This document shows, in pieces, positions 7,414 through 16,876 of a DNA stretch of 35,696 nucleotides. The translations under genes were made by a program, and so were the position numbers. Each line of letters starts with the position of its first letter. The first letter of the stretch is position 1. Origin of the DNA: Fundidesulfovibrio agrisoli (GTDB lineage Bacteria; Desulfobacterota; Desulfovibrionia; Desulfovibrionales; Desulfovibrionaceae); the NCBI RefSeq assembly GCF_022808715.1, contig NZ_JAKZKX010000019.1:43060-78755 (forward strand), written 5' to 3'. The notes under the pieces are model-generated. The model had not been told where the DNA came from. It ran no database searches and saw nothing but the letters and a program-made list of their open reading frames with translations.

Positions 7414-8706
7414 TTATTCATCCTCCTCTTCGGGTTGCATGTGGGGCGGGACTTCCATGAGTTCGCAGATGAGCTGCTTGAAGGAGACGATCTTGATGCC
7501 AAGGTCGTATTCCTTGTTCAGGTCGTTGATCTGGTCCGTGCAGTTGTGGCAGGGCACCAGCACGTACTTGGCCCCGGTCTTCTTGATCTGCTCAGCCTTG
7601 ACCTTGCCCGCGACCATGCGGGTTCTCTTGTAGTCCGGCCCCATGGGGATGAATCCGCCGCCGCCGCAGCAGCAGTGGCTCCACTCGCGGTGGGGCTCCA
7701 TGGGGATGAAGTTCTCGCAGAGCATCTCCATGAGTTCGTCGGCCTTCTCGCCCAGGTCGCCGCTGCGCGACAGGTTGCAGGGGTGCTGCAGGGTGATGGC
7801 GTCCTTGAACTTGTGCTTCAGCTTGATCTTGCCTTCCTTCATGTACTCGTGGAAGAGCGCCACCGCGTGGGTGACCTCCACGGGGGCCTGGCCGTTGGGC
7901 TGCTTGGTCCAGTAGGGGCCTTCGTACTTGGCGGCGCGGTAGGCGTGGCCGCACTCGGTGACGCAGATCTTCTGGGCGTTGAGCTTGAGGGCCGCGTCGT
8001 ACACCGACTGGGCCACCATCCCGGCAACGCCGATGTTGCCGGAGAACATGGAGAGGTTCGTGGCCTCCCAGCCGTGGCTGGGCATGGTCCAGTTGTCGCC
8101 GGCCACGTGCATGACGATGGCGGCTTCCTGGATGTCCTGCGGGTAGTACTTGGGCTCGCGCGAGTTCACGATGAACATGATGCGGGCGTCCTGCTTGTCG
8201 ATGGGGATCTCCAGGTCCTTGATGGTGGCCTGGCCTTCCTCGGCCATCCATTCGCAGGTCTCGACGAACTCCTCGTCGGGAATCTGCATCTGGTTGCCGA
8301 ACTCGACGTAGCTCTGGTCGATGTTCATCAGGCGCTCGGGGCACACGTTCTGGGTGCGCATGCACTGGCGGGCGATGTTGATCATCAGGCCCATGTCGAT
8401 GCCGAAGGGGCAGTACTGGGAGCAGCGGCGGCACATGGTGCAGCGGGCCCAGGCGATCTCCTTCATGCCTTCCAGCTCTTCGCGGCTGACTTCGCCCTGG
8501 CGCTTGATCAGCTCGCCCAGGGTCTTGCGGACCTTGTACTGGGGCATGAACTCGGGGTTGTTGTCGTTGGCCAGGTAGAAGAAGCAGGATTCGGAGCACA
8601 GGCCGCAGGAGGCGCAGGTCTTGAGCCAGGCGCGCAGGCGTGCGGAATCGTTTCGTTCGAGGACGGCGCGGATATCCGCGGCATTGACGGGCTTTTGCTC
8701 GGACAT
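7414..8706 (-). CDS. tmcB: HdrD/DsrK-like iron-sulfur subunit with CCG domain (TmcB/HmcF-like)
   Basis: The 430-aa cytoplasmic protein has two [4Fe-4S] ferredoxin motifs, CASCGLCSESC (C31, C34, C37, C41) and CTMCRRCSQYC (C89, C92, C95, C99). A C-terminal CCG-type region follows, with ECGH (C252), HPC (C310), CCCGGGG (C345-347) and CHNC (C386, C389). This cysteine set binds the special [4Fe-4S] centre of HdrB/HdrD and DsrK that handles disulfide or thiol substrates. The size matches TmcB and HmcF and is smaller than typical DsrK. It would receive electrons from the membrane heme b subunit and deliver them in the cytoplasm; the acceptor is not known. TAGGAGGT precedes the ATG. It lies between tmcC and tmcA with gaps of 13 and 2 bp. 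Confidence 0.85.
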   Translation of the reverse strand: MSEQKPVNAADIRAVLERNDSARLRAWLKTCASCGLCSESCFFYLANDNNPEFMPQYKVRKTLGELIKRQGEVSREELEGMKEIAWARCTMCRRCSQYCPFGIDMGLMINIARQCMRTQNVCPERLMNIDQSYVEFGNQMQIPDEEFVETCEWMAEEGQATIKDLEIPIDKQDARIMFIVNSREPKYYPQDIQEAAIVMHVAGDNWTMPSHGWEATNLSMFSGNIGVAGMVAQSVYDAALKLNAQKICVTECGHAYRAAKYEGPYWTKQPNGQAPVEVTHAVALFHEYMKEGKIKLKHKFKDAITLQHPCNLSRSGDLGEKADELMEMLCENFIPMEPHREWSHCCCGGGGFIPMGPDYKRTRMVAGKVKAEQIKKTGAKYVLVPCHNCTDQINDLNKEYDLGIKIVSFKQLICELMEVPPHMQPEEEDE

Positions 8707-8719
8707 GGTGGCTTACCTC

Positions 8720-9370
8720 CTACCAGGTCTTGGTGCCGCGGCGGGCGAATTCGCTGCCGATGAAGGCGCGGCTCATGAAGAAAAGGAACACATGGGCCAG
8801 CTTCGTGAACGGAATGCAGATGAGCATCAGGCAGCCCGTCAGCGCGTGGAGCAGCAGCATGGTGTCGGGGTCGAGCAGCATCTTGTGGGCGGCCATGTAG
8901 CCGGTGACGAAAGGCAGCGCGGTGATGACCCAGACCGCGATGTCCTTGGGCTCGGTGACGATGCGCACCTGGGGCACCACGAAGCGGCGGATGAGGATGC
9001 CGAGGGCGGCGGCCAGGAAGACCAGGGTGAGGGCGTCCACCACGGAGTCGGGAAGGTTCGGCCAGGAGATGTTCAGGTTGAAGGCCAGGGTGGCGGTGTG
9101 GCCAAGCGCGAAGATGGGAGCGGCCAGAAGGCAGATGTGAAAGGCGAAGGTGAGCACGGTGAAGCCGGGATGTTCCCGCCAGCTGTGGGAGCCGAAGGGA
9201 ATCAGCCAGTTGATGATGGAACTGGCCGCAGCACCGGAGTTGTAGTGGTTGTAGAACACCTTGTCCGTCCGCTTGGACATCCTGTAGAGCGCGGCAACTT
9301 GCCAGATGCTGCCCAGGATGAACACAGCGAACGCAATCCATACCAACGGGCCGTTCACAAATGCGTACAT
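8720..9370 (-). CDS. tmcC: NarI-like heme b membrane subunit (TmcC/HmcE-like)
   Basis: With the start at 9370 the product is 216 aa with five or six membrane helices. Histidines lie within or at the ends of helices (HICLLAAPIFALGHT, AAHKMLL, LLHALTG, KLAHVFLFF), as expected for b-type heme ligation in the NarI/HmcE/DsrM family. It links periplasmic cytochrome and quinone to the cytoplasmic HdrD-like subunit. AAGGAG lies seven bases before the chosen ATG; the in-frame codon at 9406 has no such site. The length fits TmcC or HmcE and is much shorter than DsrM (about 330 aa). It is the first gene of the unit, with about 240 nt between the candidate promoter and the start. Confidence 0.82.
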   Translation of the reverse strand: MYAFVNGPLVWIAFAVFILGSIWQVAALYRMSKRTDKVFYNHYNSGAAASSIINWLIPFGSHSWREHPGFTVLTFAFHICLLAAPIFALGHTATLAFNLNISWPNLPDSVVDALTLVFLAAALGILIRRFVVPQVRIVTEPKDIAVWVITALPFVTGYMAAHKMLLDPDTMLLLHALTGCLMLICIPFTKLAHVFLFFMSRAFIGSEFARRGTKTW

Positions 9371-9611
9371 GGCATCTCCTTGGTGAAAATGATGGACCTG
9401 CGACACCTGCCGGGTCGAATCCGCCCGGCCCCCAACTTTTCCGACCCCCCCGGGCCGGTGTCAGTCCTTCCGAAGCTGCGCCCCGTGCCAGTGGCCCGGG
9501 CGCCGGTTGCGCACTTGCACCTGAAGTGGACCAGATTGCGGCTCCTGCCTTAACGCCGCAATATGAATCGTGTTCACTCCAATCCGCGCATACCTTTTAC
9601 CAAGCATGTAG

Positions 9612-9640
9612 CCCCTACCTTCATGCAGGAACACTGTCAA
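9612..9640 (-). promoter_or_regulatory. Candidate promoter and operator of tmcCBA
   Basis: On the minus strand a perfect TTGACA (9635-9640) is followed after 17 bp by TAGGGG (9612-9617), a poor -10 that suggests a need for activation or an unusual sigma preference. The inverted arms GCATG (9604-9608) and CATGC (9622-9626) bracket the -10. The remaining sequence between 9407 and 9920 shows no gene. Confidence 0.4.
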
Positions 9641-9920
9641 GCCGATGCTTCCCTACCAACACAGAGGGATAGAATCATCACTCATACATCTATTCATACC
9701 GTCACGGTCATGTTTCCAGCGCAGGCCACCAAAGTACGGCACCACTTTGTGAATGAAATAACATATTTTTGCCTTCGATTCCTATCTTGGTACAGAGGCA
9801 TGGACTGGCCATCGCATGAAACCATGGCGCAGGGGGGAGGCCGAAGGCTCCCGCGAGGAAGAATTCCGCGAGTATTTTGTTCAGCTGGAAGAGCGGCGAG
9901 GGGGCGGAGGAAACGTGAAA

Positions 9921-9960
9921 GGCCGCGCGAACAGGCCCTATCCGGGCCGGCCGCGCGGCC
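9921..9960 (-). terminator. Hairpin terminator of the rrf2-like gene
   Basis: The outer arms GGCCGCGCG (9921-9929) and CGCGCGGCC (9952-9960) enclose an inner GGCCC/GGGCC stem. On the minus strand it is followed by TTTCACGTTT, so the T-tract is interrupted. It lies 28 bp after the regulator stop, which implies that tmcCBA has its own promoter further downstream. Confidence 0.6.
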
Positions 9961-9988
9961 GGAAAACGTCGGGAACCTGGCCTGGCGG

Positions 9989-10438
9989 TCAGCCCAGGCG
10001 GTGGCTGCCGCAGGCGGGGAGGCTGTCGTCGGTCGTGCTGGAGGCCAGCAGTTCCTCAAGGGTCATGGCGTCCAGGCGTTCGAGAAGGGCCTTGCTGACC
10101 TCCTGCCAGAGCTTGCTGGTGGGGCAGGTCTTCAGGCGGGGGCAGCTTGTGCGTTCGGTCCAGCAGGTGACGAGGTTGAGGTCGCCTTCCAGGGCTCGCA
10201 CGATCTCGCCCATGGAGATCTCGGCGGCGGACTTGGCCAGGAGGTGGCCGCCCTTGGAGCCGCGCATGCTGCGGATCAGCCCGGCCTTCTTGAGCATACG
10301 CGACAGCTTCTCAAGGTATTTCACCGAGATGCCCTGGCGCTGGGCGATCTCGCTGACGCGCACGGGCCCTCCGGCGCCGTGCTGGGCCAGGTCGAGCAAC
10401 ATCCTGGTTCCGTAGCGGCTACGCGTGGTCAGTTTCAT
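9989..10438 (-). CDS. Rrf2 family regulator with IscR-like cysteine triad
   Basis: With the start at 10438 the product is 149 aa. Residues 1-65 form the winged helix-turn-helix of the Rrf2 family (MKLTTRSRYGTRMLLDLA, VSEIAQRQGISVKYLEKLSRMLKKAGLIRSMRGSKGGH). Three cysteines at C92, C99 and C105 match the spacing of the Fe-S ligands of IscR (C92, C98, C104), so a redox- or Fe-S-sensing role is likely. AAGGA lies nine bases before the ATG, and the longer form starting at 10528 is unlikely. In Desulfovibrio vulgaris the genes rrf1 and rrf2 sit downstream of hmc and affect its expression. Here the regulator lies upstream of tmcCBA on the same strand, ended by its own terminator. Control of tmc and nhc is inferred from position. 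Confidence 0.85.
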   Translation of the reverse strand: MKLTTRSRYGTRMLLDLAQHGAGGPVRVSEIAQRQGISVKYLEKLSRMLKKAGLIRSMRGSKGGHLLAKSAAEISMGEIVRALEGDLNLVTCWTERTSCPRLKTCPTSKLWQEVSKALLERLDAMTLEELLASSTTDDSLPACGSHRLG

Positions 10439-10463
10439 CGGACTCAATCCTTGTAACGGATAT

Positions 10464-10528
10464 GGCCGCACTCCTGCGGCCGTGTTGCGACGGCGCTCAA
10501 GCCTAGCGCGTTGGGGCAAGGTTGACAA
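10464..10528 (-). promoter_or_regulatory. Promoter and leader hairpin of the rrf2-like gene
   Basis: On the minus strand TTGTCA (10523-10528) and TAGGCT (10500-10505) are 17 bp apart, about 65 bp before the start codon. The leader contains a hairpin with arms GGCCGCA and TGCGGCC (10464-10481) whose loop reads GGAG on the transcript. This may be an operator or simply a leader structure. Confidence 0.5.
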
Positions 10529-10630
10529 GCGGCAGCGGCTCCGGGCTCTGTTCTTGATGCAATTTCGCGGTCAACACCCCTTCGGGAGCCTTCCGCCAGC
10601 CCTATTCCCGCGCTGAACGCGAAGCGGGAT

Positions 10631-10670
10631 GGGATTCCAAAGGGAGGAACTCCCTTTGGCCGCCGGAGGC
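10631..10670 (-). repeat. REP-like palindromic element, copy A
   Basis: Read on the minus strand, this begins with GCCTCCGGCGGCC and continues into a hairpin with arms CCAAAGGGA and TCCCTTTGG, then AATCCC. The same head sequence and layout occur in copy B (10704-10741), in opposite orientation, and in copy C (35501-35538). It lies between the end of the helicase gene and the rrf2-like promoter. Confidence 0.65.
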
Positions 10671-10703
10671 GTCCCCTCCCCTGCCTCTTGGACCCCGTTT
10701 GAA

Positions 10704-10741
10704 GCCTCCGGCGGCCCAAGGGCTGCGCCCTCTGGACTCCC
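10704..10741 (+). repeat. REP-like palindromic element, copy B
   Basis: GCCTCCGGCGGCC is followed by an imperfect hairpin (CAAGGGC with GCCCTCTG) and GACTCCC. It is 33 bp from copy A in opposite orientation, giving a head-to-head pair just downstream of the helicase stop at 10762. It may act as a transcript end or simply be a mobile palindromic repeat. Confidence 0.65.
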
Positions 10742-10761
10742 GGACCGGCTTCGCCCGGATC

Positions 10762-13665
10762 TCAGCGCCAGGTCACGGGGCAGCGCACCACCTTGCCCGC
10801 CTTGTTCCGGTAGAGCAGGAAGCCGTTGTCGCGCCCGAAGAGGTAGAGGTCGCGCGTGATGGCCACGTCGTCCCTGCAGTAGCGGGTGATCTCCTCCACC
10901 TTGCCCTGCTTCCACCACTCCAGGGCCTGCAGGCCGTCGGCGGTCTTGCCCGCGCCCAGGGTGGCCTGGGCCAGGGTGTCCAGCGAGATGCGCACGCTCA
11001 GGCGCCGGGTGATGTGCTCCAGCATGTCCAGGGTGGGCAGGGCGGAGAAGTCCATGTCCGTGTAGCCGCGCAGCACCTCGTAGTCGAAGCGGCGGGAGTT
11101 GAACCCCACCACCAGGTCGGCCTGGTGCAGGGCCGCCAGCAGCTCGTCCATGCGCTCCTCCCGGAACACCAGGAAGTCGTCCAGGGCCGAGTCGTAGACC
11201 ACCCCCACGCTCACGCGCATCTTGCGGGCGTTGTGCCAGCCGCCCACCTCCTGGGCGGAGAGCTGCGTCTCCAGGTCGAAGACCACGAAGCGCTCCGGGC
11301 GCGGGGCCTCGCCCCCCTCGACCTGGCCCGCCGCTTGGGCGGGGGCGTCCGGGGAGCTCACGGTCTCCACGGCGAAAGCCTCGGTGGTCTCGGGCACGCC
11401 CCGGATGATGGCCTCGGCCACGAACTGGGCTGCCACCTTGTCGATGGGCCGGTTGCCCGAGCCGCACTTGGGCGAATGCACGCAGGAGGGGCAGCCGTTC
11501 TCGCAGCCGCAGGAGGCGATCACGGAGAGCGTGCGCTCGAGGAGTTCCCCGGCGCGCTGGAAGGCCTGGCGTGTGAGCCCCACTCCACCGGGAACGCCGT
11601 CGTAGATGAACACGGCCGCGCGCCCCAGTTGGGCGTGCAGCGGCGTGGAGATGCCGCCGATGTCGTTTCGGTCCGCCATGGCGAGCAGCGGCAGGATGCC
11701 GATGGCCGCGTGCTCAAGGGCGTGGATGCCGCCCATGAAGTGGAACAGCCGGCGCTCGGTCTCGTCCTGCACGGGGCGGGGTATCTCCAGCCAGAGCCCT
11801 TCCGTCTCGAAGGTCATGGGCGGCAGGTCCAGGGGCACGATGTTGAGCATCTGCCCGCCGCGCGCCTTGCGCCGCTCGAACCCGGTGATCTGCTCCGTGA
11901 CCTTGAGCCGCCCGAAGCCCACGCGCGCCCCGAAGACCACGGCCTGCTCCGTCACTTCCAGAATCTCGGTGCTCTTCTGCCCCCGGGTGCGGGTGTAGTA
12001 GTCCACCTGCCGGGGCTCCACGCGGGCCAGGCGGTCCCCCAGGGAGAGCGTCTCCACCACGTAGCTCACGCCCCGGTGCAGGTAGACCGCTCCGGGGTGG
12101 GTCTCGCGGAAGGCGCGGTGCTCGTCCACGTAGCCGATGCTCACGCCAGCCGTGGTCTCGATGTGGTAGCGCCCGCCGGAGCCGCGCAGGTCCACGTCGC
12201 GGTGCGGGGCCTTGCGCGCGCTGTGGATGCGCTCGCCCTGGGCGTCCAGCAGCAGCTTGCCCCTGGCCTCCAGCTCGGCCACGCCCTTCTGCATGGCCTC
12301 GCCCGCCAGGTAGGGTTCGCCGGGGCGCAGGGCCAGCTCGGCGGCGGCGCACTCCAGGTGCCGGGCCAGGATGGCCGGGTTGTCCGGGTTGACCACGGCG
12401 GACTCGGGGGGGCGGTCGAAGAAATCCTCCGGGTGGTTCATGAAGTACTGGTCCAGGGCGTCCTCCCCGGCCACCAGGATCACGGCGGATTCGCGCATGG
12501 AGCGCCCCACCCTGCCCCCGCGCTGCCAGGTGGACATCACCGTGCCCGGGTATCCGGCCATGACGCACAGATCCAGCCCGCCGATGTCGATGCCCAGCTC
12601 CAGGGCCGAGGTGGAGATCACGGCCAGCAGTTCGCCCGAGGCCATGCGCGATTCGATCTCGCGGCGCTCCTCCGGCAGGAAGCCGGAGCGGTAGGCGCTG
12701 ATGCGCGGGGCCATGGCCCCGGCCTTCTCTGCGGCCCACAAGGCCACCAGCTCCGTCATCTTGCGGGACTGGCAGTACACGATGGTGCGCAGCTCGCGGG
12801 CAAGGGCGGCCTTGAGCAGCAGGATGGCCGTGTGCGCCGCGCCCTGCATGGGGTTCACGAACAGGAAGTGCCGCCTGCCCGAGGGCGCGCCGGACTGCCC
12901 CACCACCTCCACGGGAAGGCCCGTGAGGGCCTGGCACAGCTCGCCCGGGTTGCCGATGGTGGCCGAGCAGAAGATATGCGCGGGCGCGGCCCCGAAGCGC
13001 TCGCACACGCGCCGCAGCCTGCGGAACACGTGGGCCATGTGCGAGCCCATGACGCCCCTGTAGGTGTGCACCTCGTCCACCACCACGTGGGAGAGCCCGG
13101 CCAGGAAGGTGGCCCAGGTCTCGTGGTGGGGCAGGATGGAGAGGTGGAGCATCTCCGGGTTGGTGATGAGCACCCGGGGCGGCTCGGCGCGCAGCTTCTT
13201 GCGCATGTAGGGCGTGGTGTCGCCGTCGTAAACGGCCACGCTGGGCCTGGCCGAGGGCGGCAGCAGGGCCGTGAGCTCCTGGAAGGCGCGGAGCTGGTCC
13301 TGCGCGAGGGCCTTGAGCGGGAAGAGGTACAGGGCCCGGCTGCCGGGGTTGGCCAGCAGCTCCTCCAGCACGGGCAGGGTGTAGGTGAGCGTTTTGCCCG
13401 AGGCCGTGGGCGTGGCCGAGCAGACGTTGCGCCCGGCCCGCGCCAGGGACATGGCCAGGGCCTGGTGCGAATAGAGCCTGTCGATGCCCTGGGCGGAAAG
13501 CATCTCGCGCACCGCGCGGGAGAGCGGCCGGGCGGGCTCGCCGAATTCGGCCGGGCGCGCCGGGATGACCCGGTGGTGGCAGATGCTCTGCCCCAGCCGC
13601 TCGGAGGCCTTGAGCGCGGCGACGTATTCGCCCACGTCGCGCGCGGATTCGTCGTTCGGATTCAT
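10762..13665 (-). CDS. Fused MrfA-like DEAH helicase (DUF1998) and MrfB-like DEDD exonuclease
   Basis: The 967-aa product joins two domains that are separate neighbouring genes in Bacillus subtilis (yprA/mrfA and yprB/mrfB, mitomycin-damage repair). The helicase part has motif I ATPTASGKT (84-92), DEVH (197-200), CSAT (233-236) and QRGGRVGR (381-388). Next is a DUF1998 region with a cysteine cluster (C719, C721, C725, C728, C734), probably metal-binding. After an Ala/Pro linker (about 765-792), residues 793-945 resemble an RNase H-like exonuclease: D797 and E799 in FDLET, D861 in NSRRFDYE, and YCRDD (929-933). A role in DNA damage repair is inferred. It begins 40 bp after the response regulator in the same direction and has only a weak ribosome binding site. 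Confidence 0.88.
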   Translation of the reverse strand: MNPNDESARDVGEYVAALKASERLGQSICHHRVIPARPAEFGEPARPLSRAVREMLSAQGIDRLYSHQALAMSLARAGRNVCSATPTASGKTLTYTLPVLEELLANPGSRALYLFPLKALAQDQLRAFQELTALLPPSARPSVAVYDGDTTPYMRKKLRAEPPRVLITNPEMLHLSILPHHETWATFLAGLSHVVVDEVHTYRGVMGSHMAHVFRRLRRVCERFGAAPAHIFCSATIGNPGELCQALTGLPVEVVGQSGAPSGRRHFLFVNPMQGAAHTAILLLKAALARELRTIVYCQSRKMTELVALWAAEKAGAMAPRISAYRSGFLPEERREIESRMASGELLAVISTSALELGIDIGGLDLCVMAGYPGTVMSTWQRGGRVGRSMRESAVILVAGEDALDQYFMNHPEDFFDRPPESAVVNPDNPAILARHLECAAAELALRPGEPYLAGEAMQKGVAELEARGKLLLDAQGERIHSARKAPHRDVDLRGSGGRYHIETTAGVSIGYVDEHRAFRETHPGAVYLHRGVSYVVETLSLGDRLARVEPRQVDYYTRTRGQKSTEILEVTEQAVVFGARVGFGRLKVTEQITGFERRKARGGQMLNIVPLDLPPMTFETEGLWLEIPRPVQDETERRLFHFMGGIHALEHAAIGILPLLAMADRNDIGGISTPLHAQLGRAAVFIYDGVPGGVGLTRQAFQRAGELLERTLSVIASCGCENGCPSCVHSPKCGSGNRPIDKVAAQFVAEAIIRGVPETTEAFAVETVSSPDAPAQAAGQVEGGEAPRPERFVVFDLETQLSAQEVGGWHNARKMRVSVGVVYDSALDDFLVFREERMDELLAALHQADLVVGFNSRRFDYEVLRGYTDMDFSALPTLDMLEHITRRLSVRISLDTLAQATLGAGKTADGLQALEWWKQGKVEEITRYCRDDVAITRDLYLFGRDNGFLLYRNKAGKVVRCPVTWR

Positions 13666-13705
13666 CGGAGCGGACCACGCGGGTGCCGGGCCGCGCCCTT
13701 GCGCG

Positions 13706-15079
<1,374 letters not shown>

Positions 15080-15091
15080 GTCGGGTCACAT

Positions 15092-16873
15092 CTACGGCTT
15101 GGAGAAGACGATGTCCACCCTGGCCCCGCCTTCGGGGTTGTCGCCCAGGGCGATGCTGGCCCCGTGGCTGCGCAGGATGTTGGCCGTGATGGCCAGGCCC
15201 AGGCCCGTGCCCGACTCCTTGGTGGTGAAGAAGGGATCCAGCAGCTTGTCGCGGATGTCCGCCGGGATGCCCGGGCCTGTGTCCAGGAAGGTCAGCAGGA
15301 CCTTGCCGCCCTCCTCCTTCAGGCGCACCACGATCTGCCCGCGCACGCCCCCGGCCTCCGCGCCGGTTTCGGAGGGCTTCTGGCCCGCCATGGCCTCCAG
15401 CGCGTTGACCAGGATGTTGTACAGCGCCCGGTAGAGCAGATCCTTGTCGGCCTGGACCACCACGCCCGGCGCGTACTCCTTGACCATCTCCACGCCCTGC
15501 TCCCGGAACTTCTGCTCCAGGAAGGTCAGGGCCTGGTCCAGCAGTTGGCCAAGATCCACGGGCGACAGGTTGAGCGCCCTGGGGCGGGCGTAGTCCAGGA
15601 AATCGCCCACCGTCTTGGAGAGGCGCACGGCCTCCTCGTTGATGGCCTGGAGGATGCGCGTGGTGAGCTGGTCCTTGTCGCCCACGCGGGTGACCAGCAG
15701 CTCGGAGCTGGAGCGGATGATGCCCAGGGGGTTTCGTATCTCGTGGGCGATGCCCGCCACCATGCGGCCCATGCTCACCAGCTTCTCGTTCTGCATGATC
15801 TCGCGCTCGAAGGCCTCGCGCTCCAGCAGGCGCTGTGCGTTGAGCCTGTCCGCGCGGTGGATGAGCATGCGCAGCACGAAGAACAGCAGAAACGCGGAGA
15901 TCAGCGCCGCCAGGATGATGATGCGCTGGAACGTGACCAGCTTCTGGTAGTCGGCGGTGATGTCCTGGGTGAACTCCAGCGCCCCGATGACCTCGTTGAT
16001 GACCAGGTCGCCGGTGGGCTCCTCCTGGGGCTCGGCCTTGCCGGATTCCGGCGCCGCTCCCGGACCCTGTTCAGCCGTGGCCCCTTCCGTCTGGGCCCTC
16101 TCGCTCTGGGACTGCTCCGGGGCCTGCGCCTTGCCCGGTTCGCCCGTGGCCGCCGCGCCCGGCGCGGGTGCCGCCTCCGTCGCGGGCTGGGCGGGCTCGG
16201 ATGATGATCCGGCCTCGGGCGTTGCGGCCTGTTTTGATTCCTGCGCCGCCTCGCCGGCGGGGCCGGGGCCCTGCTCCTCGCCGGGGGGGCTCTGGCCGTG
16301 GGCGTTGGGCGTGATGCGCCCGCCCGGGAAGGTCACCTTGAAGCGCAGCGGGGCCACGGTGCGCATGACCACGGAGCGCGGGGCGATCTCGGCGGAGAAC
16401 ATGGCCCCCAGCGGCCCGGTCTGGTAGAGGAACTCGAAGGTGAGCTTGCCCTCGCTCATGGCCTGGCCCAGGGCCTCGCCGCCCAGGCCCTCGCGCCCCA
16501 CCAGGGAGCGGTCCAGGGCGTAGCCCACCACGCCGTTCAGGTCGTAGATGCGGATGTCCTGGACGGGGAAGTCCTCCAGCACGGAGCGCACCACGTCGTC
16601 CAGGAGCTTGTACTGCGCCGGGTCGGCCAGGTTGACCTCGCCGTAGCGCAGGAACACCGGCACGGAGAAGCGCCGGGAGATGTTGTGGTTGAGCGTCTCG
16701 GCCCAGAGCCGGGCGAACTCGTGCTGCTTGGAGAGCAGCACCTGCCGGGCGTAGTTGGCCAGGAAGATGGAAAGGAAAAGGCTGGAGAGCAGCGTCAGCA
16801 CCAGCGTGCCCCAGGAGACGAACTTCATCAGTCCGAAGGACGATCCCCCTGGGGCCCGCGAAGGCTGCTGCAC
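15092..16873 (-). CDS. Membrane sensor histidine kinase with a long low-complexity periplasmic insert
   Basis: The 593-aa protein has a first membrane helix (about 17-40), a periplasmic sensor region, a second helix (about 316-338) and a cytoplasmic kinase core. The core has an H-box with H377 in GIAHEIRNPLG, an N-box with N490, G1 DTGPGIP (531-537), FFTTKE and G2 GTGLGLA (555-561). The kinase is NtrB/ZraS-like. The sensor region is interrupted by about 100 residues (191-289) made almost only of Ala, Pro, Gly, Glu, Gln and Ser. Translation appears to start at GTG, 3 bp after the pgi stop. An internal ATG at 16828, just before the first helix, is the alternative. It pairs with the regulator immediately downstream. 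Confidence 0.9.
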   Translation of the reverse strand: MQQPSRAPGGSSFGLMKFVSWGTLVLTLLSSLFLSIFLANYARQVLLSKQHEFARLWAETLNHNISRRFSVPVFLRYGEVNLADPAQYKLLDDVVRSVLEDFPVQDIRIYDLNGVVGYALDRSLVGREGLGGEALGQAMSEGKLTFEFLYQTGPLGAMFSAEIAPRSVVMRTVAPLRFKVTFPGGRITPNAHGQSPPGEEQGPGPAGEAAQESKQAATPEAGSSSEPAQPATEAAPAPGAAATGEPGKAQAPEQSQSERAQTEGATAEQGPGAAPESGKAEPQEEPTGDLVINEVIGALEFTQDITADYQKLVTFQRIIILAALISAFLLFFVLRMLIHRADRLNAQRLLEREAFEREIMQNEKLVSMGRMVAGIAHEIRNPLGIIRSSSELLVTRVGDKDQLTTRILQAINEEAVRLSKTVGDFLDYARPRALNLSPVDLGQLLDQALTFLEQKFREQGVEMVKEYAPGVVVQADKDLLYRALYNILVNALEAMAGQKPSETGAEAGGVRGQIVVRLKEEGGKVLLTFLDTGPGIPADIRDKLLDPFFTTKESGTGLGLAITANILRSHGASIALGDNPEGGARVDIVFSKP

Positions 16874-16876
16874 TGT

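Noticed and set aside
2864-9370. Reading the redox block as the dsrMKJOP operon
   Set aside because: The order is similar, but the cytochrome next to the HdrD-like subunit has four hemes instead of three, the NarI-like subunit is far too short for DsrM, the HdrD-like protein is too short for DsrK, and a nine-heme cytochrome and a 46-aa subunit are present.
9406-9432. tRNA-like T-arm (GGGTCGAATCC)
   Set aside because: The T-loop is one base short, no acceptor, D or anticodon arms can be formed around it, and it lies in the leader of tmcC.
9740-9765. CRP/HcpR-like site TTGTGA upstream of tmcC
   Set aside because: Only one half-site is good; the second half, TAACAT, departs from TCACAA at too many positions to support a call.
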